DNA of 34,294 bases from Syntrophobacterales bacterium GWC2_56_13 (GCA_001830835.1 MICJ01000002.1:1-34294), one strand, 5' to 3'; positions 14,856 to 24,289 are shown, counted from the first letter of the stretch. The notes: generated by a model not told the origin, from the letters alone. Numbers and translations: made by a program.

Positions 14856-15392
14856 ATGAAAAGACATGGTTTAATAATCGTCGCGGGTGTTTTGATGATG
14901 GTCTTGGCGCTAACGGCAACCCCGGTCTTGGCAGACGAAAAAACGGGGTTCGTGGATATCCGGGAGGTCATGCTCACCTCCAGCGCCGGCAAGAAGGCTT
15001 CCGAGGATTTCAAGAAGGCGTTCGAGAAGAACAAGGCGGCCATCCAGGATAGGGAAACCGAACTCAAGAAGCTCAAGGATGAGCTGGAAAAGCAGCGCCT
15101 GCTTCTCAAGGAAGAGGCCATGAAGGAGAAGGAACTGGCCTACCAGAAGAAATTCCGGGACTACCAGCTCCTGGTCAAGGATTCCAATGAGGAGCTCCAG
15201 GTCAAGGATCAGGAGCTGTCCAAGAAAATGGTCCCCGATATCCTGAAGATTGTCCAGACCATCGGCGAGAAGGAAAAATACACGACGATCATCGACATCA
15301 GCGCGATCCCCCTCGCCTATTATGCGAAGGAGAGCGACCTGACAAAACGGGTGATCGAGGAGTTCAACGTGGCGTACAAACACAAGAAGTAA
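14856..15392 (+). CDS. skp: OmpH/Skp family periplasmic chaperone
   Basis: A periplasmic holdase that carries unfolded outer-membrane proteins to the BamA complex encoded just upstream. It is 178 residues from the ATG at 14856, which has GGA 7 nt upstream; the track's start at 14832 adds eight hydrophilic residues before the signal peptide. The signal sequence ([25 protein letters not shown]) is cleaved before DEKTG. The mature N-terminal strand [22 protein letters not shown] is characteristic, and a long charged coiled coil (about 45-120) forms the tentacle-like arms. The closing segment [22 protein letters not shown] completes the body strand. It lies between bamA and lpxD, as in many proteobacteria. 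Confidence 0.92.
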   Translation: MKRHGLIIVAGVLMMVLALTATPVLADEKTGFVDIREVMLTSSAGKKASEDFKKAFEKNKAAIQDRETELKKLKDELEKQRLLLKEEAMKEKELAYQKKFRDYQLLVKDSNEELQVKDQELSKKMVPDILKIVQTIGEKEKYTTIIDISAIPLAYYAKESDLTKRVIEEFNVAYKHKK

Positions 15393-15406
15393 CAGGGAAT
15401 AAAAGG

Positions 15407-16447
15407 TTGAATAAGACATTAAACGAGATCGCCGCGTTTTTAGGCGGAGACGTCAGCGGCGACGGCGGGGTCTCCATCGAGCGGATCCGGGGGATCGACG
15501 AAGCCGGCGCAGGGGATCTGACCTTCGTGGCCAACCCGAAGTACCGAAAGAAACTCGAAACCACCGGCGCAAGCGCGATCCTCGTCGCCCCCTCAACGGT
15601 CTGCGCGGGGAAAAACCTCGTTATCGTCGCTGACCCCTATATCGCCCTTGGCCGGCTGCTGTCCCTCTTCCATCCTGAGGAGGAAGAGACAGCGGGAATC
15701 AGCGAACATGCGCGCATCGAGGCGGGGGCCGACGTCTCGCCGGAGGCCGTTGTCTATCCCGGCGTCCACATCTGCCGCGGGGCGCGCATCGAGAGAAAGG
15801 CGGTGCTCTACCCGAGAGTCTTCATCGGCCGGGATGCCGCCGTCGGGGAGGCCTCCATCCTCTATCCCTGCGTCACCGTCTATCGCCGCTGCCTGATCGG
15901 CCGGCGGGTCGTCCTCCATGCCGGCGTCGTCGTCGGGAGCGACGGCTTCGGCTTCGCCCGGCCGGGCCAGGAAAACATCAAGATCCCCCAGGTCGGCTAC
16001 GTCCAGATCGACGACGACGTCGAGATCGGGGCGAATACGACCATCGACCGCGGCGCCCTCGGCAGGACCTGGATTCAGCGGGGGGTGAAGATCGACAACC
16101 TCGTCCAGATCGCCCACAATGTGGTGATCGGGGAATATTCCGTCATCGTTGCCCAGGTCGGAATTTCGGGCAGCACGCAGTTAGGAAAGGGGGTCGTCGT
16201 CGGCGGTCAGGCGGGTCTCGTCGGCCACATCCGGCTCGGGGATCATGTCATGGTGGCCGCCCGGTCGGGGGTCCACAAAGACATCCCTCCGCTCCAGGTC
16301 GTCGCCGGCACGCCCCACATGCCCCACAGGGAATGGTTAAAACTGGAGGCTTGCCTCCCGAAGCTGCCGGAGATGCGGGGGACCCTCGCCGCCCTGAAGC
16401 GGCGGGTGGCGGCGCTGGAGGAAAAATTAGAGAAGGGACCGTCATGA
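15407..16447 (+). CDS. lpxD: UDP-3-O-acylglucosamine N-acyltransferase LpxD
   Basis: The third lipid A enzyme; it transfers a 3-hydroxyacyl chain from acyl carrier protein to the 2-amine of UDP-3-O-acyl-glucosamine. It is 346 residues from a TTG at 15407 with AGGGA upstream. The N-terminal uridine-binding domain (about 1-100, [22 protein letters not shown]) is followed by left-handed beta-helix hexapeptide repeats and a C-terminal helix ([22 protein letters not shown]). The segment [30 protein letters not shown] carries the catalytic histidine region. Its stop overlaps the lpxA start. fabZ, which commonly sits between lpxD and lpxA, is absent. Confidence 0.97.
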   Translation: MNKTLNEIAAFLGGDVSGDGGVSIERIRGIDEAGAGDLTFVANPKYRKKLETTGASAILVAPSTVCAGKNLVIVADPYIALGRLLSLFHPEEEETAGISEHARIEAGADVSPEAVVYPGVHICRGARIERKAVLYPRVFIGRDAAVGEASILYPCVTVYRRCLIGRRVVLHAGVVVGSDGFGFARPGQENIKIPQVGYVQIDDDVEIGANTTIDRGALGRTWIQRGVKIDNLVQIAHNVVIGEYSVIVAQVGISGSTQLGKGVVVGGQAGLVGHIRLGDHVMVAARSGVHKDIPPLQVVAGTPHMPHREWLKLEACLPKLPEMRGTLAALKRRVAALEEKLEKGPS

Positions 16448-17217
16448 ATATACACCCAACGGCATTTATCTCCCCCGACGCGACGCTTGAGGAAGGGGTC
16501 GAGGTCGGACCATACAGCATCGTCGGTCCCGACGTCCATATCGGGAAAAACACGGTCATCGGCCCCCATGTGGTGATCGAGAGCCGCACGGACATCGGCG
16601 AGGGGTGTCGCATCTCCCCGTTCGCCTCTATCGGCGGCGCCCCGCAGGACCTGAAGTACAGGGGAGAGGAAACGCGGGTCGTCATCGGCAGCCACAACAC
16701 GATCCGGGAGTACGTTACGATAAACCGGGCCACCATCTCCGACATCGGCGTCACGATCATCGGGGACCACAATCTGCTGATGGCCTACTGTCATGTCGCC
16801 CACAACTGCAAGTTAGGCAGCCACATCGTCATGGCCAATGCGGCAAACCTTGCGGGCCACATCCATGTGGAGGACTTCGCGATCATCGGCGGCCTGACCG
16901 GCGTCCACCAGTTCACCCGGATCGGCGCCCACTGCATCATCGGCGGCGCCTCGGCGGTAACCAAGGACATCCCCCCCTTCGTCATGGCCTCCGGCAACTT
17001 CGCCAAGCTTTACGGTTTGAACGTGATCGGCCTGAAGCGGCGGGGGTTCACCGACGAGACAATCGGGGCCATCAAGGAAGCCTACCGGATCGTTTTCCGT
17101 TCCTCATTGCTCCTTTCCGCGGCAATCAAAAAGGTCGAAGAGGTGGTGGAAGACCTGCCCGAGATCCGGCAGTTCCTCGATTTCATCCGAAAATCGGAAC
17201 GGGGGATCTGCCGTTGA
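16444..17217 (+). CDS. lpxA: UDP-N-acetylglucosamine O-acyltransferase LpxA
   Basis: The first lipid A enzyme; it adds a 3-hydroxyacyl group to the 3-position of UDP-GlcNAc, or to the 3-amine of UDP-GlcNAc3N in some species. It is 257 residues, close to E. coli LpxA (262). The track begins at 16333 inside lpxD; the ATG at 16444 overlaps the lpxD stop and has GGGA upstream, and it opens with the expected [13 protein letters not shown]. Hexapeptide repeats fill residues about 5-190, with the catalytic His in AYCHVAHNC and the [13 protein letters not shown] turn; a helical tail follows. The adjacent oxidoreductase raises the possibility that its acceptor is the 3-amino sugar. That is an inference from context. 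Confidence 0.97.
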   Translation: MNIHPTAFISPDATLEEGVEVGPYSIVGPDVHIGKNTVIGPHVVIESRTDIGEGCRISPFASIGGAPQDLKYRGEETRVVIGSHNTIREYVTINRATISDIGVTIIGDHNLLMAYCHVAHNCKLGSHIVMANAANLAGHIHVEDFAIIGGLTGVHQFTRIGAHCIIGGASAVTKDIPPFVMASGNFAKLYGLNVIGLKRRGFTDETIGAIKEAYRIVFRSSLLLSAAIKKVEEVVEDLPEIRQFLDFIRKSERGICR

Positions 17218-17245
17218 AATACGGCGCGTGCAAAGGTCTTGATCC

Positions 17246-18271
17246 ATGGAGAAAATCAGAATCGGTGTGGTGGGAACCGGCCATCTGGGACGGTTCCACC
17301 TGCAGAAATATCAGAAAATGCCGGGTTGTCTGATCGTCGGCGTCGCCGATGTGGTGGAAGAGTACGCCCGGAAGGCGGCGGAAGGCTGCGATTGCGAGAT
17401 TCTCACCGATTATCGCGGGCTTCTGGGAAAGGTCGATGCCGTCAGCATCGCCGTCCCGACCGGCGCCCATTACGAGGTCGCCTCGGTCTTCCTGAAGGCA
17501 GGGGTAGACGTCCTGCTGGAGAAACCGATCGCCGCCACACTCGACGAGGCAGACGAACTGATCGCCCTGGCCGAGTCGAAAGGGCTGATCTTCCAGATCG
17601 GCTTCGTCGAGCGTTTCAACCCGGCCGTTGCGGCCCTCGGCACCGTGATGGGAAAGCCCCTCTTCATCGAATCCCACCGCCTCCACCCTTTTTTCGAACG
17701 CGGCACGGATGTGGATGTGATCCTGGATTTGATGGTCCACGACCTCGACATCATCCTCCATTTCGTCGACTCCCCTGTCGAGAACGTAGACGCGGTGGGG
17801 GTGTCGGTCCTCTCGGACAAGGTGGACATCGCCAACGCCCGCCTGACCTTCGCGAGCGGCTGTGTGGCGAACGTCACCGCGAGCCGGATCACCGGAAAGA
17901 TCATGCAGAAGATCCGGTTCTTCGGCCTCGATGGATACCATGCCGTGGACTGCCGGAAGCGGGAACTGGTTTCCCTGGGAAGGAGAATGGGCACGGATGG
18001 AACCGTAACGATCACGGAAAATTACGTGGAGGTAAAGCGGCAGGACCCATTGGAGGAGGAGATCCGCGCCTTCGTCCGGGCCGTGTCCGGCCGGACGGCC
18101 CCGCCCGTGTCGGGAAAGGATGGCAGAGACGCCCTCGGGTTGGCCCTGCGCATCAACGACGCCATCGAGAAAAGCCGGTCCCGAACCCTTTTGTATTCCC
18201 TTGAAACCGCTCCCCTGCCCGCGGCCCCTCTTTCCGACGGGTCTCCTGCGGGAGGTCGGGTGCAGCCGTGA
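17246..18271 (+). CDS. Gfo/Idh/MocA oxidoreductase, GnnA-like, between lpxA and lpxB
   Basis: A 341-residue NAD(P)-dependent sugar oxidoreductase. The N-terminal Rossmann fold opens with IRIGVVGTGHLGRFH and contains the family EKP motif in VLLEKPIAATLDEA. The C-terminal domain has ESHRLHPFFERGTDVDVILDLMVHDLDI, where HD is a catalytic-site pair typical of this subgroup. In Acidithiobacillus a relative, GnnA, sits between lpxA and lpxB and oxidises the 3-hydroxyl of UDP-GlcNAc so that the aminotransferase GnnB can make UDP-GlcNAc3N for amide-linked lipid A. The location here is the same, but no gnnB follows. Other oxidoreductases of unknown role also occur at this position in deltaproteobacteria, so GnnA function is a hypothesis. 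Its stop overlaps the lpxB GTG. Confidence 0.88.
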   Translation: MEKIRIGVVGTGHLGRFHLQKYQKMPGCLIVGVADVVEEYARKAAEGCDCEILTDYRGLLGKVDAVSIAVPTGAHYEVASVFLKAGVDVLLEKPIAATLDEADELIALAESKGLIFQIGFVERFNPAVAALGTVMGKPLFIESHRLHPFFERGTDVDVILDLMVHDLDIILHFVDSPVENVDAVGVSVLSDKVDIANARLTFASGCVANVTASRITGKIMQKIRFFGLDGYHAVDCRKRELVSLGRRMGTDGTVTITENYVEVKRQDPLEEEIRAFVRAVSGRTAPPVSGKDGRDALGLALRINDAIEKSRSRTLLYSLETAPLPAAPLSDGSPAGGRVQP

Positions 18272-19404
18272 ACCAGAAAAAGATCATGATCGTGGCCGGA
18301 GAAGCGTCCGGCGACCTGCACGGCGGGAACCTCGTCCGGGCGATGCAGAACATAAAACCGGGACTCTCCTTTTATGGCGTGGGGGGCGCGCGGATGAAAT
18401 CGGCAGGGGTGGAACTCCTCGCCGACGCCGCCGATATGGCCGTCGTGGGGCTAACGGAGGCGGCCTTCAAACTTCCCGCAATCCTCCGGGTGATGCGCCA
18501 TCTGAAGGCCTCTCTCAAAACAGAGAGACCCGATCTCGTCATCCTGATCGACTATCCGGACTTCAACCTCTCTCTCGCCCGGGCTGCCAGGCGCCGCAGG
18601 ATCCAGGTTCTCTACTACATCAGCCCCCAGGTTTGGGCCTGGCGAAAGGGGCGGATCGCAACAATCAAAAAAACGGTGGACCGGATGGTCGTCATCCTCC
18701 CCTTTGAGGAGGAGTTCTACCGGAAGGCCGGCGTGGACGTCACCTTTGTCGGCCACCCGCTCCTGGACGAAGTCAGGAAAAAATATTCGCGGCAGGAGGC
18801 GCTCAGCCGCTTCGGCTTGCGTGACGACGCCATCACAGTGGGCATCCTCCCCGGCAGCCGCCGGTCCGAGGTGTCTCGAATATTGCCGGAGATGCTCCGG
18901 GCTTGCGGCATCCTGTCGGAAAAGATCTCTCCGCTGCAGTTCGTCCTGCCGCTCGCCGGAACGCTCGATCCCGACTTCGTCCGGAATATCCTCCGGCAGT
19001 TTCCCATCGCGGTCAATGTCATCCGAGACGGGGTTTACGATGTCGTGGCCGTCGCCGACGCGGCGATGGTCGCCTCGGGAACGGCCACCCTGGAAGCGGC
19101 GCTCTTAGAGATACCGATGGTCGTCGTCTATAAGGTCTCCGCCCTCTCCTATGCCATCGGCCGGAGGTTCATCCGCGTGGGCCATATCTGCCTGCCGAAC
19201 ATCATCGCGGGAAGAAGGGTTGTCCCCGAATTGATCCAGAGCGAGGCCACACCGGAGCGGATCGCTTCCGAGGTAAGGGAGCTCGTCGTCCGGCGTGAGA
19301 AGGCGCTGGAAATGAAGGCCGCGCTTGCGGAAATCCGGGAAAAACTGGGAGCGCCCGGGGCGTCGCGCAGGACGGCGCGGATCGCCTGTGACATGCTGAA
19401 ATAA
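18268..19404 (+). CDS. lpxB: Lipid-A-disaccharide synthase LpxB
   Basis: A GT19 glycosyltransferase that joins lipid X to UDP-2,3-diacylglucosamine to form the lipid A disaccharide at the inner face of the inner membrane. It is 378 residues, the normal length. It starts at a GTG overlapping the oxidoreductase stop. Family segments are clear: IMIVAGEASGDLHGGNLVRAM (5-25), YGVGGARMKSAGVELLA, VLYYISPQVWAWRKGRI, LPFEEEFYRKAGVDVTFVGHPLLD, ILPGSRRSEVSRILPEML and the ASGTATLEAALLEIPMVVVYK nucleotide-sugar site. Its substrate requires LpxH or LpxI, neither of which is encoded here. Confidence 0.98.
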   Translation: MNQKKIMIVAGEASGDLHGGNLVRAMQNIKPGLSFYGVGGARMKSAGVELLADAADMAVVGLTEAAFKLPAILRVMRHLKASLKTERPDLVILIDYPDFNLSLARAARRRRIQVLYYISPQVWAWRKGRIATIKKTVDRMVVILPFEEEFYRKAGVDVTFVGHPLLDEVRKKYSRQEALSRFGLRDDAITVGILPGSRRSEVSRILPEMLRACGILSEKISPLQFVLPLAGTLDPDFVRNILRQFPIAVNVIRDGVYDVVAVADAAMVASGTATLEAALLEIPMVVVYKVSALSYAIGRRFIRVGHICLPNIIAGRRVVPELIQSEATPERIASEVRELVVRREKALEMKAALAEIREKLGAPGASRRTARIACDMLK

Positions 19405-19419
19405 AAGGAAGAGTAAATT

Positions 19420-21177
19420 GTGGACGTTTTCAAGAGGCTATTGAAACTGGCAAAACCGCATGCAGTCAAATTTTCTATCGCCATGATCTGCATGCTCGTC
19501 GTCGGGGCAACCACCTCGGCGCTTGCCTTTCTGGTCAAACCGGCCCTCGATGAGATCTTTTTGAAGAGGAACGCCGAAATGCTGAAATGGATCCCGCTCG
19601 CCGTCGTCGGGATCTATCTGATGAAGGGTGCGTGCAACTATGCCCAGACGGTTCTCATGAACTTCATCGGTCAGCGGGTTGTGGCCGACCTCAGGGAGTC
19701 CCTCTACCGGAAGATCCAGACCCAGTCGCTCGCCTTCTTCACGAAGAACCCGACAGGCACACTCATGTCCCGGATCACCAACGACGTCGGGTTCATCCAG
19801 GGGGCCGTCTCAGAGGCGGTCACCGCGCTACTCAAGGACTCTTTTACGCTCGTCTGTCTCGTCTTTGTCATCTTCTACCGGGACTGGCGGCTCGCGATCA
19901 TCGCCATGTTCGTCTTTCCGCTCGCCGTCTATCCCATCGCCAAGTTCGGCCAGAAGATGCGGCGGGTTGCGACGGGGACTCAGGTCACGCTGGGGAGCCT
20001 CACCACCCTCCTCCAGGAGACGATCTCGGGGACGAGGATCGTCAAGGCCTTCAGCATGGAGGAGTATGAAAACAAGCGGTTTGCCAGGGAAAACGAGCGT
20101 CTCTTCCGCCTCAATCTGAAGGCGGTCTCGATCAATGCCGTCTCCAGCCCCTTCATGGAATTCTTAGGCGGTCTCGGCATCGCCGCGATCATCTTCTACG
20201 GGGGATACCAGGTCATCCACGGTCAATCCACGCCGGGGACCTTCTTCTCGTTTCTCACGGCGCTGATCATGCTCTACGAGCCGGTCAAGCGCCTGACGAA
20301 CGTGAACAACACGATCCAGCAGGGGATCGCCGGCGCCGAGCGTGTCTTCGGGATCATCGACCTCACACCGGAAATCCAGAACAGCAACGGCGCCCTCCTC
20401 CTGCCCAGGATAGCGCGGGAGATCGAGATCCGGGCAGTCAGCTTCCGCTATGAGGAGACGCCGGTCCTCCGGAACATCAGCCTTCAGATCCGGGCCGGCG
20501 AGGTGGTCGCCTTCGTGGGGATGAGCGGCGGGGGAAAAACGACGCTCGTCAACCTGATCCCCCGTTTCTACGACGTCACGGAGGGGGCGATCCTCATCGA
20601 CGGGCAGGACATCCGCGCGGTCACCGTCGAGTCGCTCCGGGGGCAGATCGCCATCGTGACCCAGCAGACGATCCTCTTCAACGATACGGTCCGCAACAAC
20701 ATCGCCTACGGCGACATCGCTCGGACCGAAGAGGAGATCATCGCCGCGGCGAAGGCCGCCAACGCCCATGACTTCATCATGCGCCTGCCTGAGGGCTACG
20801 ACACCCTCATCGGCGAGCAGGGAACGAAGCTCTCCGGCGGCGAGCGCCAGAGGATCTCCATCGCTCGCGCCCTTCTCAAGGATGCCCCGATCCTGATCCT
20901 GGACGAGGCGACCTCCTCCCTCGATTCGGAGGCGGAGATCGAGGTCCAGGACGCCCTGGAGACGCTCATGAAGGGGAGGACCACGCTGGTCATCGCCCAC
21001 CGCCTCTCCACGATCCGGAATGCCGACCGGATCATCGTCCTGGTAAACGGCGAGATTCGGGAGGAGGGAACGCACGAGGCGCTCCTGGCCTGTCAGGGTG
21101 AATACTGCCGCCTCCACAACATGCAGTTCAAGGATAACGGGCGGGGGCACGGGGAACAGGCCGCAAATGGCCCTTAG
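19420..21177 (+). CDS. msbA: Lipid A flippase MsbA (ABC transporter)
   Basis: A 585-residue half-transporter that dimerises in the inner membrane and flips core-lipid A to the periplasmic face. The six-helix membrane domain spans about residues 15-310, starting at FSIAMICMLVVGATTSALAF, and includes an FTKNPTGTLMSRITNDV coupling segment. The ATPase domain has Walker A GMSGGGKTT, the signature LSGGERQRISIARAL, Walker B ILILDEATSSLD and the H-loop IAHRLSTI. The start is a GTG at 19420 with AGGAAGAG upstream; a TTG at 19418 is out of frame. Position next to lpxB and lpxK supports MsbA over a generic exporter. Confidence 0.95.
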   Translation: MDVFKRLLKLAKPHAVKFSIAMICMLVVGATTSALAFLVKPALDEIFLKRNAEMLKWIPLAVVGIYLMKGACNYAQTVLMNFIGQRVVADLRESLYRKIQTQSLAFFTKNPTGTLMSRITNDVGFIQGAVSEAVTALLKDSFTLVCLVFVIFYRDWRLAIIAMFVFPLAVYPIAKFGQKMRRVATGTQVTLGSLTTLLQETISGTRIVKAFSMEEYENKRFARENERLFRLNLKAVSINAVSSPFMEFLGGLGIAAIIFYGGYQVIHGQSTPGTFFSFLTALIMLYEPVKRLTNVNNTIQQGIAGAERVFGIIDLTPEIQNSNGALLLPRIAREIEIRAVSFRYEETPVLRNISLQIRAGEVVAFVGMSGGGKTTLVNLIPRFYDVTEGAILIDGQDIRAVTVESLRGQIAIVTQQTILFNDTVRNNIAYGDIARTEEEIIAAAKAANAHDFIMRLPEGYDTLIGEQGTKLSGGERQRISIARALLKDAPILILDEATSSLDSEAEIEVQDALETLMKGRTTLVIAHRLSTIRNADRIIVLVNGEIREEGTHEALLACQGEYCRLHNMQFKDNGRGHGEQAANGP

Positions 21178-21206
21178 AAAATATGGGAAGCCGACGGAGA
21201 GGAACG

Positions 21207-22328
21207 ATGCGCGTTGAGGCGACGGTCCAGAGGATCTGGAACGAGGAACGGCCTAAAAACTGTACCGCACCCCTGCGCGCCGGTTTGTGTTTCCTGTCGC
21301 TTCCCTACTGCGCCGCCGTCGCCATGAAAAACCGCCTCTACGACCGCGGAATCTTCCGGCAGGAGAAGCTCCCCTGCCCCATCGTCAGCGTGGGGAACCT
21401 TACCGTGGGCGGCACGGGCAAGACACCGACGGTGATCCTCCTGGCCAATCTTCTGAGGGAAAAGGGCCGCCGGCCGGTGATCCTGAGTCGGGGCTACGGC
21501 GGAAACGCGAAGGCCCCAGTGAATATCGTCTCCGACGGGAACCGCCTTCTCATGGGGTGGCGGGAAGCAGGAGACGAACCGGTCCTGATCGCCAAGTCGG
21601 CGCCGGGGGTCCCCGTCCTGACCGGCCCGAAAAGGTTCCTCACCGGTCGAGTCGCCGTGGAGCATTTCGGCGCGGATGTCCTGATCCTTGACGACGCCTT
21701 TCAGCACCGGGCGCTTTTCCGGAACCTCGATATCCTCCTCGTCGACGCAGCGCTGCCCTTCGGGAACGGCTTTCTCCTTCCCCGGGGACCGCTCCGTGAA
21801 CCTCAGGGGGCCCTCAACCGCGCCCATCTCGTCATCCGCACCGGAGGCAGCGGAGAAACGGAGCAACCCCTTCCCGGGGCCCCTTCCCTGCCCTCCTTCC
21901 GGGGAATCCACCGGCCGCAGGGGCTTGTCGAGGCGGGAACGGACCGGGCCTTGTCCCTTGCGGAGCTGCAGGGGAAAAAGGTATGCGCCTTCTCCGGAAT
22001 CGCCTCTCCGGAGGCCTTCCGGGAAAGCCTGACGGCGCTGGGCGCGGCGGTTGTCGCCTTCCGGGCCTTTCCCGATCATCATCCCTACGGCCCCTCCGAC
22101 CTCGACGCCCTCCGGCGCCTCGCCGGGGAGAGCGGCGCCAAAAGGATCGTCACCACGGAGAAGGACGGCATCCGCCTCGCTGATTTCCCCGTTTTCCTGG
22201 CAGAGGTCTCCCTCCTGCGGATCGGAATGGAGATCACCCCTGCCGAGCCATTTGCAGAGTTGATTTTTGCGGGGCTTGCGGGTCATAGCTCCCGGCCATC
22301 CAGAGGGATTTGCAATCATGAGGCCTAA
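21207..22328 (+). CDS. lpxK: Tetraacyldisaccharide 4'-kinase LpxK
   Basis: A membrane-associated kinase that phosphorylates the 4' position of the lipid A disaccharide. I start it at the ATG at 21207, which has GGAGAGG upstream, rather than 21183, which has none; this gives 373 residues. The P-loop region is SVGNLTVGGTGKTP (61-74), and the following LSRGYGG and VLILDDAFQHRALFRNLDILLVDA segments are hallmarks of LpxK, the latter holding the Walker B-like aspartates. The C-terminal part has FRAFPDHHPYGPSDL and ETTEKD-like VTTEKDGIRLADFP. It lies between msbA and an acyltransferase gene. An N-terminal hydrophobic stretch (AGLCFLSLPYCAAVAM) anchors it to the membrane. Confidence 0.96.
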   Translation: MRVEATVQRIWNEERPKNCTAPLRAGLCFLSLPYCAAVAMKNRLYDRGIFRQEKLPCPIVSVGNLTVGGTGKTPTVILLANLLREKGRRPVILSRGYGGNAKAPVNIVSDGNRLLMGWREAGDEPVLIAKSAPGVPVLTGPKRFLTGRVAVEHFGADVLILDDAFQHRALFRNLDILLVDAALPFGNGFLLPRGPLREPQGALNRAHLVIRTGGSGETEQPLPGAPSLPSFRGIHRPQGLVEAGTDRALSLAELQGKKVCAFSGIASPEAFRESLTALGAAVVAFRAFPDHHPYGPSDLDALRRLAGESGAKRIVTTEKDGIRLADFPVFLAEVSLLRIGMEITPAEPFAELIFAGLAGHSSRPSRGICNHEA

Positions 22329-22331
22329 ACG

Positions 22332-23219
22332 GTGACATCCCAGCGTCTTGACGATATCCTTCTCGCCTGTTTCCGGGTGATCCCCACCCCCCTGCGCAAG
22401 GCCCTGTTCACCGGTCTCCTCCGGCTTTTTTACCATCTCTCCCCCCGCCAGCGCCTGATCGCCGCTTACAACCTGTGCCGCGCCTTTCCGGAGAAATCGG
22501 ATAACGAGATCATCGGAATTGTCCGGGGCGTTTACCGGAACATGGGGATCGTGGCGGCCGAATTCTTCAACATCCCCCGTCTCACGAAAGAGAACATAGG
22601 GAAATTTGTCGAGGCAGAAGGCCTTGAAAACTGCATGCAGGCCCTCGCGAAAGGGCGGGGCCTCCTCCTCTTCAGCGCCCATTTTGGCAACTGGGAGCTG
22701 GAGGCGGCGGCGACAGCCCTCCTGATCAAGCCCGCGGTCGTGATCTACCGCCCCCTGGACAGCCCCCTCCTCGATCACCTCGTCCTCCGGGTCCGGTCGG
22801 CGACCGGGAACATCCCGCTCCGTAAGGAACACGCGATGCGGCCGATGCTTCGAAGCCTTAAAAACAACGAGATACTGGGGATTCTGATCGATCAGAATGT
22901 CGCCTGGTATGAGGGGGTCTTCGTCGACTACTTCGGCCGGCCGGCCTGCACCACGGACGGCCTCGCGCTTCTGGCCCTCCACACCGAGGCGCCTGTCCTT
23001 CCCGCCTACATGGTGCGACTCCCGGACGGCCGGTACCGTCTCGTCTTCGGCCCGGAGGTTGAGGTCACCCGCACCGGCAACCAGGAGGCGGATATCCTCG
23101 CGAACATGCAACGATTCACGAAGGTGATCGAACAGATCGTCCGCCGATACCCAGATCAGTGGCTCTGGGTCCACCAACGCTGGAAGACGCAGCGGTGCCA
23201 GGTCCGGCGGAAGGAATAA
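22332..23219 (+). CDS. LpxL/HtrB-type lipid A acyltransferase
   Basis: A 295-residue late acyltransferase that adds a secondary acyl chain to lipid A from an acyl-ACP donor at the inner membrane. The conserved H-x4-E catalytic pair is in SAHFGNWELEA (H117, E122). Further family blocks are VYRNMGIVAAEFF, VVIYRPLDSPLLDHLV, GILIDQNVAWYEGVFVDYFGRPA and a C-terminal RRYPDQWLWVHQRWK. The start is a GTG at 22332, four bases after the lpxK stop, with GAGG upstream. I cannot tell LpxL, LpxM and LpxP apart by sequence alone, so I give no symbol. Only one such gene is present here. Confidence 0.93.
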   Translation: MTSQRLDDILLACFRVIPTPLRKALFTGLLRLFYHLSPRQRLIAAYNLCRAFPEKSDNEIIGIVRGVYRNMGIVAAEFFNIPRLTKENIGKFVEAEGLENCMQALAKGRGLLLFSAHFGNWELEAAATALLIKPAVVIYRPLDSPLLDHLVLRVRSATGNIPLRKEHAMRPMLRSLKNNEILGILIDQNVAWYEGVFVDYFGRPACTTDGLALLALHTEAPVLPAYMVRLPDGRYRLVFGPEVEVTRTGNQEADILANMQRFTKVIEQIVRRYPDQWLWVHQRWKTQRCQVRRKE

Positions 23220-23221
23220 TG

Positions 23222-24289
23222 ATGGGGCTGAAGGTCAGAGGCGGGAAAAGGCTCCCCGGGGAGGAGATCGAAAAGGTGCTGATCCGGGGGACGAACTGGA
23301 TCGGTGACGTCGTGATGACCCTCCCCGCCGTCGCCTCCGTGCGAAAAACCTGGCCGGGCGCGCGGATCTTTGTCCTCGCGAAGCCCTGGGTCGCCGAGAT
23401 CTACCGCCTCTCCCCGGATGTGGACGAGGTCATCCCCTTTGCGGAGCCGGGGCGTCATACCGGCGTCATGGGAAAATGGCGCCTGGCCAGGGAACTCCGC
23501 GGGCACGGCTTCGATTGCACCATCATCCTCCAGAACGCGATCGAGGCGGCGATCCTCGCGCGGCTCGCCGGCATCCCCATCCGCGCCGGTTACAACTCCG
23601 ACGGCCGGGGGCTGCTCCTCACCCACTCGGTCCGACGGACGAGAACGATCCGGCAGATACACCAGATCGACTACTACCTGGAGATGGTCCGGGCGCTCGG
23701 CTGCAAGCCCGCCGGGCGCGATGTCCGCCTCTGGCCCGGGAAAGATTACGACGGCCTGGCCGGACAACTTTTCACCCGTTTCGGCATCGACGGCGACCGC
23801 CCCCTGGTTGGCATCGCACCGGGGGCCGCCTACGGTCCGGCGAAAAAGTGGTTCCCGGAGCGGTTCGCCGCCGTCGCCGACCACCTGATCGAGGATGCCG
23901 GCGCGCAGGGCCTTCTCTTCGGGAGCGCCGGCGACCGGGAGAGCACGGCGGAGGTGGGGAAAAACGCCCGCCACCCCCTGATCGATATCGCCGGGAAGAC
24001 GAATCTGAAGGAGGCAATCGCCCTGATCGCCCGCTGCCGGATTTTCGTCTCCAACGATTCCGGCCTGATGCATGTCGCCGGGGCGCTCGGGATCCCCACG
24101 ATCGCCATCTTCGGCTCGACGAATCCCGTGACGACGTCACCCGTGGGGGAAAAGAGCGTCGTCATCCACCATGACGTCGATTGCAGCCCCTGCCTGAAGC
24201 CGGTCTGCCCGACCGATTTCCGCTGCATGGACCTGATCGGCGTGGAAGAGGTCTATACCGCGGCACGGAAGCTCATGGAGAGTCGATGA
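23222..24289 (+). CDS. waaF: ADP-heptose:LPS heptosyltransferase II (WaaF)
   Basis: A GT9 enzyme that adds the second heptose to the inner core at the cytoplasmic face. It is 355 residues from the ATG at 23222, which has AAGGA 6 nt upstream; a second ATG at 23219 overlaps the preceding stop but is too close to that site, and the track's start at 23159 lies inside the acyltransferase gene. Family marks are VLIRGTNWIGDVVMTLPAVASVRK at the start, APGAAYGPAKKWFPERFA (the ADP-heptose site in this family) and CRIFVSNDSGLMHVAGALGIPTIAIFGSTNP. The cysteine-rich end CSPCLKPVCPTDFRCM is typical of WaaF. It overlaps gmhB. Confidence 0.93.
   Translation: MGLKVRGGKRLPGEEIEKVLIRGTNWIGDVVMTLPAVASVRKTWPGARIFVLAKPWVAEIYRLSPDVDEVIPFAEPGRHTGVMGKWRLARELRGHGFDCTIILQNAIEAAILARLAGIPIRAGYNSDGRGLLLTHSVRRTRTIRQIHQIDYYLEMVRALGCKPAGRDVRLWPGKDYDGLAGQLFTRFGIDGDRPLVGIAPGAAYGPAKKWFPERFAAVADHLIEDAGAQGLLFGSAGDRESTAEVGKNARHPLIDIAGKTNLKEAIALIARCRIFVSNDSGLMHVAGALGIPTIAIFGSTNPVTTSPVGEKSVVIHHDVDCSPCLKPVCPTDFRCMDLIGVEEVYTAARKLMESR

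Noticed and set aside
20164-21150. 328-residue minus-strand ORF opposite msbA
   Set aside because: Antisense shadow of the ATPase domain; the composition is Asp/Arg/Gly-rich and matches nothing.
21174-23177. 667-residue minus-strand ORF opposite lpxK and the acyltransferase
   Set aside because: It is a shadow of two clear genes in GC-rich DNA; composition is rich in Gly, Arg, Asp and Pro with no domain.
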